In this document: positions 7,110 to 12,682 of the stretch, piece after piece
How positions within the stretch are numbered: the first letter of the stretch is position 1
Layout of the letters: the number at the start of each line of letters is the position of its first letter
NCBI GenBank assembly: GCA_016840305.1
Contig: JAEOSP010000585.1
Span: forward strand, 1 to 12,682
Direction of reading: 5' to 3'
Origin: Candidatus Hodarchaeota archaeon
Lineage (GTDB): Archaea; Asgardarchaeota; Heimdallarchaeia; Hodarchaeales; Hodarchaeaceae
Length of the DNA: 12,682 nt
Notes under the pieces: model-generated
The model's database searches: none
Seen by the model: only the letters and a program-made list of their open reading frames with translations
Told to the model about the DNA's origin: nothing
Program-made: the position numbers and the translations under genes

Positions 7110-7143
7110 TAGTGAAAATTCTTGCAGAAACCGTAGTGAAAAT
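7110..7143 (+). repeat. 10-bp direct repeat upstream of the ABC exporter TATA box
   Basis: TAGTGAAAAT occurs exactly twice, at 7110-7119 and 7134-7143 (24 bases from start to start). The second copy abuts the TATA box at 7144 and therefore covers the position of a TFB-recognition element. Two identical decamers this close together, at this place, suggest binding sites of an activator or repressor of the exporter operon. Confidence 0.5.
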
Positions 7144-7152
7144 ATTTAAATA
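7144..7152 (+). promoter_or_regulatory. TATA box of the ABC exporter operon
   Basis: ATTTAAATA is a good archaeal TATA box. It predicts transcription from about 7172-7178 and a leader of about 45-50 bases before the TTG start at 7222. Confidence 0.55.
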
Positions 7153-7194
7153 ATACCTACTTCTCTGTTCAATTCGTTCAACTTCAAATTTAAG

Positions 7195-7212
7195 ACGAAT
7201 CACCCGATTCGT
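7195..7212. promoter_or_regulatory. 7-bp inverted repeat in the ABC exporter leader
   Basis: ACGAATC (7195-7201) and GATTCGT (7206-7212) are perfectly complementary with a 4-base ACCC loop, ending 10 bases before the exporter start codon. It could be an operator for a dimeric repressor, or an RNA hairpin in the leader that affects translation. No ribosome binding site is visible here, which makes the second possibility worth noting. Confidence 0.45.
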
Positions 7213-7221
7213 TACACACAA

Positions 7222-9039
7222 TTGGTGAATTTTAAAGTGCATATTACATCTAATACAACTCAAGATCCATCTATTCCAACGAAACCAACCGAATTACCGA
7301 CTGATAGGTATTCATCTGCTACCAGGTGGTATTTTAGCTTCTTTAGAAGAAGTCCAGGATTGGTATCTGTCAGTTTAATCATATCATTGGTTAGTTCATT
7401 ATTGATGATAGCACCTAGTTTATTATTAGGTATGGCGTTAGAAATCCTAGATAGAGATGGATTTACACAAGAGTTCATAAATATAAGTCTAATTATGATA
7501 GCAATTGCTGTTTTTTCTTTTGCGTTCACTTTTATTTCTAATTATTCATGGACTATAGCTGCATTTCGTTTTGAAAGAGATACAAGACAAGAATTCTTCG
7601 ATACGATACAGGCACATTCTATGACATTCCATGATGAGATAGATAGTTCAGAATTACTATCGATGGCAATGAATGAAATATCTCAGATGAGGATGGGAAT
7701 AAATCCCTCATTACGAATGCTCACAAGCTCATTTCTTAGTATGATTTTTACCTTAATTGCTTTCTACGTTTTTGATCCTCTCTATTTTGTAATCGTCATA
7801 ATTGGTTTTCCGATTTATTTTTACATGGTAATACGATATGCATCTAAAATTGGTCCAATACGTAAAGAATTGGCTGATCGTTTAGCTATAGTAACAAGAG
7901 ATTCTCAAGAAATCTTCCGTGGGATCGAGGTCGTACGTAGCAATAATCAGGAGGAAAAAGAGAATAGTCGATTTACGAACAGTAGTGAACGATACGCTGA
8001 TATGGTTACAAAAGAAGCTCGATTATCAGCATTCTTTTGGCCTGCATTAGTTTTGATCACAATTACTGGAGTAATTTTTGGTGTTGGTTTGATAAACATT
8101 CAGACATCTGCTGATGTTAGTCGATTTGCTGCATCAGTATCAATACTCTTGGGTTTACAGTTTATGAATTTCATGCTTCCTATGGCTGTATTGAATATCA
8201 GGGCAGGAATGATAAATGCAAATAGAATTTGGGATAAGATGACGTGGCAGGATCCTGTTCCTGACACTGCTATTGAAGGAACCCCTGATTGGAATGGAGA
8301 TATTGTTTTCAATCAAGTATCCCTGAAATATGGTACTAGTCCAAAATTTGCTTTAGAAGAAATCAATGTTACAATTCCAAAAGGATCTAAAGTAGCCATA
8401 ATAGGTGGCCCTGGCTCAGGTAAGTCTTCATTTCTAAAGTTACTGCTTAGGCTTTATGATCCATCTGAGGGAACTATCACAATAAATAACATACCAATGG
8501 CTGAAATTCCAGCTTTTAATATTCGAAGGGATGTTTGCATGGTAGAACAAGAAGTTTTCTTATTTTCTGCTTCTGTTAGGGAGAATATTGCGTTTTCTAA
8601 GCCCTCTGCGTCCTTAGATGAAGTAGTTGAAGCTGCAGAAGTTGCTCAAGCTAAACATTTCATTGAAAAGATGCCTGATCAATTTGATACAGTTATTGGT
8701 GAAAGAGGAACTACTTTGTCAGGAGGTCAAAAGCAGAGGTTAGCTATAGCTCGTGCACTATTGGCCGATCCTAAAGTACTATTATTGGATGATTCAGCAA
8801 GTGCTATAGATTCTAAGACAGAAATGTTTCTTAGAAAAGCTCTTGATAATTTGATGAAGAATCGTACCTCCATAGTTGTTACTCAACGACTAGCTACTCT
8901 TGTTGAATCTGATTTTATCATTTTATTTGAAAAAGGAAAAATCTGCTCTATAGGCTCACATGATGTTCTCTTAAAGGAATCACCTCAATATAGAAAGATT
9001 TTTGCTAATCTACCTGAAATTGTAGGAGGTAATACATAA
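7222..9039 (+). CDS. ABC exporter half-transporter, degenerate-site subunit
   Basis: This is a 605-residue half-transporter: six membrane helices within about 45-335, then an ATPase domain. It pairs with the next gene as a heterodimeric type IV exporter of the TM287/288, BmrCD, LmrCD kind. Visible motifs are A-loop Tyr370, Walker A GGPGSGKS (395-402), Q-loop Gln443 and signature LSGGQ (499-503). Walker B is LLLD with Asp523, but the catalytic Glu is replaced by Asp524 (LLLDDSASAID), and the switch His is Gln555 (VVTQRL). Its own Walker site is therefore non-catalytic, while its intact signature completes the partner's active site. This asymmetry is well known in heterodimeric exporters. The substrate is probably hydrophobic (drugs, lipids or peptides), but this is inferred. 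TTG at 7222 is taken as the start; GTG at 7225 or 7237 is also possible, and no ribosome binding site decides between them. Confidence 0.92.
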   Translation: MVNFKVHITSNTTQDPSIPTKPTELPTDRYSSATRWYFSFFRRSPGLVSVSLIISLVSSLLMIAPSLLLGMALEILDRDGFTQEFINISLIMIAIAVFSFAFTFISNYSWTIAAFRFERDTRQEFFDTIQAHSMTFHDEIDSSELLSMAMNEISQMRMGINPSLRMLTSSFLSMIFTLIAFYVFDPLYFVIVIIGFPIYFYMVIRYASKIGPIRKELADRLAIVTRDSQEIFRGIEVVRSNNQEEKENSRFTNSSERYADMVTKEARLSAFFWPALVLITITGVIFGVGLINIQTSADVSRFAASVSILLGLQFMNFMLPMAVLNIRAGMINANRIWDKMTWQDPVPDTAIEGTPDWNGDIVFNQVSLKYGTSPKFALEEINVTIPKGSKVAIIGGPGSGKSSFLKLLLRLYDPSEGTITINNIPMAEIPAFNIRRDVCMVEQEVFLFSASVRENIAFSKPSASLDEVVEAAEVAQAKHFIEKMPDQFDTVIGERGTTLSGGQKQRLAIARALLADPKVLLLDDSASAIDSKTEMFLRKALDNLMKNRTSIVVTQRLATLVESDFIILFEKGKICSIGSHDVLLKESPQYRKIFANLPEIVGGNT

Positions 9040-11015
9040 TGTCTCACGGTCGTGGTCGTGGTCCCATGGGAGGTATAAGAGAGAAACAAACTCGGAATAG
9101 AAAGACTCGGGTACTTCTTGAATTATTATGGGGATATCTACGTATTTATAAAATTCCTTTACTAGCTTCTGGAGGGTTGATTCTACTTTATACACTTGGA
9201 AGTATCATTTCTCCTTTGATTATAGCAGAAGGTCTAGATCAAGCAAAAGCTAATCCTATTCGTGATCTATTAACTTTGATTTTCATCATGTTTCTTTTCT
9301 TGACCTTGTTTACCTGGACTTTTAATTCACTTAATACCTGGGTTCTTGCGAAAGTCAATGCTAACTTTTTAAACGACATACGAATAGATGTCTTTAATCG
9401 TTTGGTTAAAGCAGATATGAGTTATCATCATAAACAAAAAAGCGGTGATGTTACCAGTCGTTTAACGGGTGATACTCAAGAACTTGCAGCTGGAGTAACT
9501 GTGGTAGCAAATGCGAGTTCACAGTTACTATTAACCTTAGGGACTTTTGTGATCCTTCTTTCGATCAGTCCAATAATTACTGGGATAGCATTGTTAGCTA
9601 TTCCATTTGCCTTATTCTTAGCATGGTTTTTAGGTTCTTTTGGACGAAAGATAATGTTTCGTTTACGACGTTCTTATGGACAAGTATCTGGTCAAATGGC
9701 TGAGAATTTAGCAGGAATTTCTGTCGCAAAGTCGTTTAATAGGGAAGAGTGGTCATCAGCCGTATTGTATGAATTGAATCAGAAGACATATAACTATTTT
9801 AAACAGCTTGGAGCTATTTTTAATTTTATGTTTCCTTCAGTAAATATGGTGTCGTCCATTCTAGTAGCTATCACATTAATCGCTGGAGGTTGGATTTCAA
9901 CCAATTCAGTAATCACATTAGGTACTGTTTATCTAGCGACAAATTTCGTTTCACGATTTTTAGGACCAGTCCTTCATATAACCATGTATTATCCACAGAT
10001 ACAAAGCAGTCTGGCAGCAATGGACAGAGTCGCCGATGTATTGGAACAAAAACCTAAAGTGATTGAATCCTCAACCGCATCAGAGTTAGATCTGGGAAAC
10101 ACAAGTATGACTTTTGAAAATGTCACATTTGAGTACATTAAGGGTACACCAGTATTGGATGGAGTTACATTCAATGTTAACGATGGAGAGAAGATTGCAG
10201 TAGTAGGACATACTGGAGCAGGAAAAACTACTCTTGCTGCTTTGATTTCAAGGTTTTACGACCCTTCAGAGGGTAAAATTTTGATTGGAGATCAAGATAT
10301 CAAAGACGTTACGCTCTCAAGTCTACATAAAGCAATAGGATTAATTCCCCAAGAACCTTATCTTTTTGCCGATACTGTAATGGAAAATATCAGATATGGA
10401 TCCCCTGGAACATCAGATGAAGATATACTTGAATTATGCAAATTGATTGGAGCAGATGATTTTATTGATGCTTTACCTGAAGGTTATGAAACAAAGTTGA
10501 AAGAATCGGGTAAAGGACTGAGCTCCGGTCAACGTCAAGTAATAACGATCGCACGAACTATGCTAGCTGATCCTAAGATCTTAGTTCTAGATGAAGCCAC
10601 GTCTAGATTGGATGCTTATTCTGAAAGTCTTGTACAAGCGGCTCAAAAGACTCTCTTTGAAGGAAGAACTACTTTCGTTATAGCTCATCGATTAACAACC
10701 ATTCGTGATGTTAATAGGATTGCTGTTTTTGAAAAAGGAAAATTAGTAGAGTTGGGAACTCATAAAGAGCTTTTGGATCAGAAAGGTGTATATGCGGAAC
10801 TATATAACACTTATTATAAACATCAGGGTGTTGAAAAGTTAACTGAAGTTTACATGGCGCCACAAAAGGAAGAAAAAATGGTTATTCCTGAACAAATGCG
10901 TGCTATGATGGAAAAAAGAGGTATAACTACCGATCAGATGCAAGCAATGATGCAAAAGCATGGAAAACCCTCTGAAGGCATGTCAGAGATGATGAAGGGA
11001 AAAGGACCTCATTAA
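9039..11015 (+). CDS. ABC exporter half-transporter, catalytic-site subunit with Met-rich tail
   Basis: This is the partner subunit of the heterodimeric exporter, 658 residues long. It has a Gly/Arg-rich N-terminus, six membrane helices in about 40-325 and an ATPase domain with Walker A GHTGAGKT (390-397), Q-loop Gln438, catalytic Glu519 (LVLDEATS) and switch His550. All catalytic residues are intact, but the signature is LSSGQ (494-498) instead of LSGGQ, matching the degenerate site contributed by the other subunit. The ATG overlaps the previous stop codon by one base, with AGGAGGT (9024-9030) 8 bases upstream, so translation is coupled and a 1:1 ratio is likely. After about residue 600 there is a non-family tail with three repeats: Met620, 634 and 648 each begin an MxxMM unit at an exact 14-residue period, ending in GKGPH. 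Such Met/His-rich ends may bind soft metals or serve as interaction segments; the function here is unknown. Confidence 0.93.
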   Translation: MSHGRGRGPMGGIREKQTRNRKTRVLLELLWGYLRIYKIPLLASGGLILLYTLGSIISPLIIAEGLDQAKANPIRDLLTLIFIMFLFLTLFTWTFNSLNTWVLAKVNANFLNDIRIDVFNRLVKADMSYHHKQKSGDVTSRLTGDTQELAAGVTVVANASSQLLLTLGTFVILLSISPIITGIALLAIPFALFLAWFLGSFGRKIMFRLRRSYGQVSGQMAENLAGISVAKSFNREEWSSAVLYELNQKTYNYFKQLGAIFNFMFPSVNMVSSILVAITLIAGGWISTNSVITLGTVYLATNFVSRFLGPVLHITMYYPQIQSSLAAMDRVADVLEQKPKVIESSTASELDLGNTSMTFENVTFEYIKGTPVLDGVTFNVNDGEKIAVVGHTGAGKTTLAALISRFYDPSEGKILIGDQDIKDVTLSSLHKAIGLIPQEPYLFADTVMENIRYGSPGTSDEDILELCKLIGADDFIDALPEGYETKLKESGKGLSSGQRQVITIARTMLADPKILVLDEATSRLDAYSESLVQAAQKTLFEGRTTFVIAHRLTTIRDVNRIAVFEKGKLVELGTHKELLDQKGVYAELYNTYYKHQGVEKLTEVYMAPQKEEKMVIPEQMRAMMEKRGITTDQMQAMMQKHGKPSEGMSEMMKGKGPH

Positions 11016-11048
11016 TTGTGGATGGATTTCATCCTCTCACAATTTTTT
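11014..11048 (+). terminator. Intrinsic terminator of the ABC exporter operon
   Basis: AATTGTG (11014-11020) pairs with CACAATT (11038-11044). Inside, GGAT (11024-11027) pairs with ATCC (11031-11034), separated from the outer stem by a small mismatched bulge. A run of six T follows (11043-11048). The hairpin starts within the stop codon of the exporter gene. Confidence 0.6.
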
Positions 11049-11083
11049 CTCTAGATAAATACTTAATAAGGAGAACTTGATGG

Positions 11084-11106
11084 TTTTTATACGCGATTTC
11101 TTCGCG
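11084..11106 (+). promoter_or_regulatory. TATA box with adjacent inverted repeat before the small membrane protein gene
   Basis: TTTTTATA (11084-11091) is a TATA candidate 48 bases before the ATG. It is directly followed by a perfect 5-bp inverted repeat, CGCGA (11092-11096) / TCGCG (11102-11106), between the box and the predicted start near 11115. GC-rich palindromic DNA in this AT-rich gap stands out and could be an operator. GATAAATAC (11054-11062) is a second possible TATA box. Confidence 0.4.
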
Positions 11107-11138
11107 AATAAACTGAAAATCGTTTTGAGGTAAAAAAA

Positions 11139-11522
11139 ATGTCTAAAGAAGAACAAATTTCAAAATATGCTGATAAAATCACAGCTAATAGTACATCATT
11201 ATTGATGATTTCTGTGGTTTTTTATTTCTTCACACAATTATTCGGTGTTTTTACAACAGTTGATCCCGTGACTTTTGATCCAATTGCAAATGTGTACATA
11301 CTCGGTATGGGTGGTCTTGGTGCTAGTAACCTCATAGTTTTAACAGGGTTCGTTGCTCAGGTAGTTGCCATTCTTGGAGGATTGTTAATGGCTTTCATGC
11401 GATTATTCGCAGGTTTGTCATTTGCGGCTGTGTGCTTTGATGAGTCAAAAAATATTTGGTTCCGCGTTGTATCTGTCGCTGCTTTAATGCTCATCATGTT
11501 CGGTGGATTAGCAATATTCTAA
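11139..11522 (+). CDS. Small membrane protein, function unknown
   Basis: I do not recognise this 127-residue protein. It has a polar N-terminus of about 18 residues, a first membrane segment (about 20-38), a short loop with three Asp/Pro turns (VDPVTFDP, 41-48) and a glycine-rich stretch (GMGGLGAS, 56-63). It has a second segment at about 64-84, a single Arg88 within hydrophobic sequence, and a last segment at about 106-126 reaching the C-terminus. There is one cysteine (Cys99) and no recognisable catalytic motif. GAGGT (11127-11131) 7 bases before the ATG supports the start. The gene has its own promoter after the exporter terminator and ends at a poly-T terminator, so it is probably a single-gene unit. 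The only context clue is its position beside the exporter. Confidence 0.75.
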   Translation: MSKEEQISKYADKITANSTSLLMISVVFYFFTQLFGVFTTVDPVTFDPIANVYILGMGGLGASNLIVLTGFVAQVVAILGGLLMAFMRLFAGLSFAAVCFDESKNIWFRVVSVAALMLIMFGGLAIF

Positions 11523-11550
11523 ATTTATCTTGATTATTGCTAAAACTTCC

Positions 11551-11567
11551 TTTTTTTCTTTTTTTTT
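11551..11567 (+). terminator. Poly-T terminator after the small membrane protein gene
   Basis: T7-C-T9 (11551-11567) starts 28 bases after the stop codon, with no strong hairpin in front. Long U tracts without a hairpin are a known archaeal termination signal. Confidence 0.6.
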
Positions 11568-11594
11568 CAAAATAGAATAATTTTTCTTTTCTAC

Positions 11595-11852
11595 TTATCC
11601 TTCAACAGACAATTCTTGAAAGATCTTCTCCAATTTGTTTGGAGGAACATATCTACCGGAAACAATAGTTTTTCCGTTAAGAACTATAGCAGGAGTAGAA
11701 AAAATTCCTCTTTCCACAATTTCATCCATATTTGTGATATGAACAATATCCACATTTTTCCAACCTAGCTTCTCGACGGCAGTTTCAGCACTCTTCGTTA
11801 GTGCCTCGCATTTTGAACAACCTCCGCCCAAAATTTCAATGACTATTGACAT
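11595..11852 (-). CDS. Small thioredoxin-like redox-active disulfide protein (MTH895 type)
   Basis: This is an 85-residue thioredoxin-fold protein of the type annotated 'redox-active disulfide protein 2' (MTH895-like). The active-site pair is GCSKC (Cys12, Cys15) right after the first strand (IVIEILGGG), and the cis-proline is Pro54 in FSTPAIV. The rest follows the short glutaredoxin/thioredoxin plan with a final helix (PPNKLEKIFQEL). It has no signal peptide and is cytoplasmic. Members are often found next to permeases or redox regulators, but the physiological partner is mostly unknown. The ATG is the only suitable start; GTGGGA lies just upstream as a weak ribosome binding site. The leader contains a 70-base element closed by a 9-bp inverted repeat. 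The gene is convergent with the small membrane protein gene and divergent from the oxidoreductase gene. Confidence 0.9.
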   Translation of the reverse strand: MSIVIEILGGGCSKCEALTKSAETAVEKLGWKNVDIVHITNMDEIVERGIFSTPAIVLNGKTIVSGRYVPPNKLEKIFQELSVEG

Positions 11853-11880
11853 ATAATCCCACTTTCAAATAAATAATTGT

Positions 11881-11950
11881 TGCTCGCTCGGGAAAAAGCC
11901 AAACACATACCCTCGGCAGAGAGTTTCATGACTTCACTATTGAGCGAGCA
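11881..11950 (-). other. Possible structured leader RNA closed by a 9-bp helix
   Basis: TGCTCGCTC (11881-11889) and GAGCGAGCA (11942-11950) are perfectly complementary and enclose 52 bases; the GC-rich arms stand out in very AT-rich DNA. On the minus strand the interior holds a second hairpin (CUCUC, UGCC loop, GAGGG) that needs a G-U pair; the plus strand would have an A-C mismatch there, which favours the minus strand as the RNA. A minus-strand TATA-like box (11973-11981) would start transcription at about 11950, the edge of the element, and the thioredoxin-like gene starts 28 bases after it. It could be a leader riboregulator, a small RNA or a decayed tRNA-like gene. I match it to no known riboswitch. 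Confidence 0.4.
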
Positions 11951-11972
11951 TATAGAGTCTTTATTTGCTAAT

Positions 11973-11981
11973 ATTATATTT
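11973..11981 (-). promoter_or_regulatory. TATA-like box for the minus-strand leader and thioredoxin-like gene
   Basis: The minus strand reads AAATATAAT, about 27 bases before position 11950, where the inverted-repeat element begins. The spacing is ideal, but the surrounding DNA is so AT-rich that TATA-like strings are common. Confidence 0.35.
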
Positions 11982-12005
11982 TTTTGTTTAATGATATGTG
12001 AAATC

Positions 12006-12015
12006 TTTAATAAAA
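12006..12015 (+). promoter_or_regulatory. TATA-like box upstream of the saccharopine-dehydrogenase-like gene
   Basis: TTTAATAAAA would place the transcription start near 12035 and give a leader of about 45 bases that includes the AGGAG ribosome binding site (12066-12070). A second TATA-like string at 12043-12049 would put the start too close to that site. Confidence 0.35.
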
Positions 12016-12079
12016 TGTAGCCAAACATCAAACATTATGTAATATAATCTGGCCAAAGCGTACACAGGAGAAATTATAA

Positions 12080-12682
12080 TTGGCAAAAGTAATTGTTTTA
12101 GGTGGTGCAGGAGTTGTAGGGACTGTTGCTACAAAAACCCTCGCAACCTTTTCAGATTTTACAGAAGTAGTTATAGCAGATATCGATGAAGATAAAAGCA
12201 AGAACTTAGTTAATTTCAATCCAGAAAAGATTTTTTTCCGTAAGATCGATGTAAATCACAAAGATAATCTCAGGAAATTAATAGAGGAGTTCGATGTTGT
12301 CGTTAATACAATAGGTCCATTCTACCGTTATGGTCCATTAGTTCTTGAAGCCACCATTGAGGCAGGAAAAGCCTATGTTGATGTTAATGATGATGTGGAT
12401 GCCACTAGTGCAGTTCTACAAATGGATCAAAAAGCCAAAGAGGCTAATGTTGCTGCAATTATTGGTATGGGTAGTTCTCCTGGTGTAACGAACATTTTGG
12501 CAAAATTTGCTGCCGATCAAATGCTAGATTCTGTTAATAGTATAGATTTGTATCATGCTCATGGGGGTGAACCAGTAGAAGGGCCAGGTGTAATATTTCA
12601 TAGGATTCATGCTATGACAATAGATGTACCTGTGTTTATCGACGGAGAATTTAAAAGGGTACAGTTTCTGAGTAAGGAAGGG
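12080..12682 (+). CDS. Saccharopine-dehydrogenase-like NAD(P)-binding oxidoreductase, 3'-truncated by the window edge
   Basis: This is the first 201 residues of a saccharopine dehydrogenase-family protein, open to the right edge. The N-terminal Rossmann fold shows GGAGVVG (8-14) after the first strand and an acidic residue at the end of the second strand (VIADID), favouring NAD(H)-type ribose binding. NTIGPF (76-81) is the usual loop at the end of strand 4, and GMGSSPGVTN (129-138) is the conserved stretch where the catalytic domain begins. The family oxidises or reduces secondary amines in lysine or related amino-acid metabolism, but many archaeal members have unknown substrates. It starts with TTG at 12080, supported by AGGAG (12066-12070) 9 bases upstream; no ATG is suitably placed. 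It is transcribed away from the thioredoxin-like gene and shows no operon link within the window. Confidence 0.9.
   Translation, partial: MAKVIVLGGAGVVGTVATKTLATFSDFTEVVIADIDEDKSKNLVNFNPEKIFFRKIDVNHKDNLRKLIEEFDVVVNTIGPFYRYGPLVLEATIEAGKAYVDVNDDVDATSAVLQMDQKAKEANVAAIIGMGSSPGVTNILAKFAADQMLDSVNSIDLYHAHGGEPVEGPGVIFHRIHAMTIDVPVFIDGEFKRVQFLSKEG

Noticed and set aside
7260..7529. An 89-residue minus-strand open frame inside the first exporter gene.
   Set aside because: It is antisense to the exporter N-terminus and first membrane segments; its composition is that of a reverse-complemented membrane gene.
11881..11950. A minus-strand tRNA: 70 bases, acceptor-like 7-bp stem and a CUGCCGA loop that could carry a GCC (Gly) anticodon.
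   Set aside because: The D-arm lacks the GG pair, there is no GTTCRANNC T-loop, and the anticodon and T stems do not pair properly. Kept only as an unassigned structured element.
11843..12031. A 62-residue minus-strand open frame overlapping the start of the thioredoxin-like gene.
   Set aside because: It runs through the inverted-repeat element, has no ribosome binding site, and its sequence shows no domain or plausible composition. It is most likely a chance frame.
12028..12219. A 63-residue minus-strand open frame opposite the oxidoreductase start.
   Set aside because: It covers the Rossmann GGAGVVG region in antisense. The plus-strand gene has strong family motifs and a ribosome binding site.

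Overview
The window is an AT-rich stretch (roughly one third G+C by eye) with archaeal features. TATA-like boxes (TTATAAAT, ATTTAAATA, TTATAAGC) lie 40-80 bases upstream of starts, AGGAGG/GGTGGAG ribosome binding sites are common, TTG and GTG starts occur, and poly-T terminators are present. The gene content (DUF3795 protein, CcdA with a membrane-anchored thioredoxin, a ribbon-helix-helix protein, a saccharopine-dehydrogenase-like protein, a MacB/FtsX-type exporter) fits an uncultivated euryarchaeal or Asgard (Heimdallarchaeia-like) genome. That placement is an inference with low confidence. I see no insertion sequence, CRISPR array, rRNA or convincing tRNA.

Layout. 1-2183: 3' part of an FtsX/MacB-type permease, then its LolD/MacB-type ATPase, coupled through a ribosome binding site that overlaps the permease stop codon. 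2222-2668: a ten-cysteine DUF3795 protein. 2764-4246: a membrane-anchored TlpA/ResA-type thioredoxin and a CcdA-like membrane electron carrier, probably an extracytoplasmic thiol-redox pair. 4235-5401 (minus): an unrecognised protein with a PD-(D/E)XK nuclease-like core; its tail overlaps that of the CcdA gene. 5536-6102: a secreted protein anchored at its C-terminus. 6136-7014 (minus): a protein made of two tandem copies of a ribbon-helix-helix-like module. 7222-11015: two overlapping half-transporter genes forming a heterodimeric ABC exporter with one degenerate and one consensus ATP site. 11139-11522: a small membrane protein. 11595-11852 (minus): a small MTH895-type thioredoxin-like protein, preceded by a possible structured leader. 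12080-12682: the start of a saccharopine-dehydrogenase-like oxidoreductase that runs off the window.

How the parts may work together. The double ribbon-helix-helix gene is divergent from the ABC exporter operon, and the 207-base gap between them is full of short repeats: three TTTGTAC copies at the regulator's own promoter, and a 10-bp direct repeat abutting the exporter TATA box, with a 7-bp inverted repeat between that box and the start codon. This looks like a local regulator-exporter unit. The second exporter subunit has a C-terminal tail of three methionine-rich repeats with an exact 14-residue period. Three separate thiol proteins (TlpA-like, CcdA-like, MTH895-like) suggest investment in redox or metal handling, but they do not form one operon.
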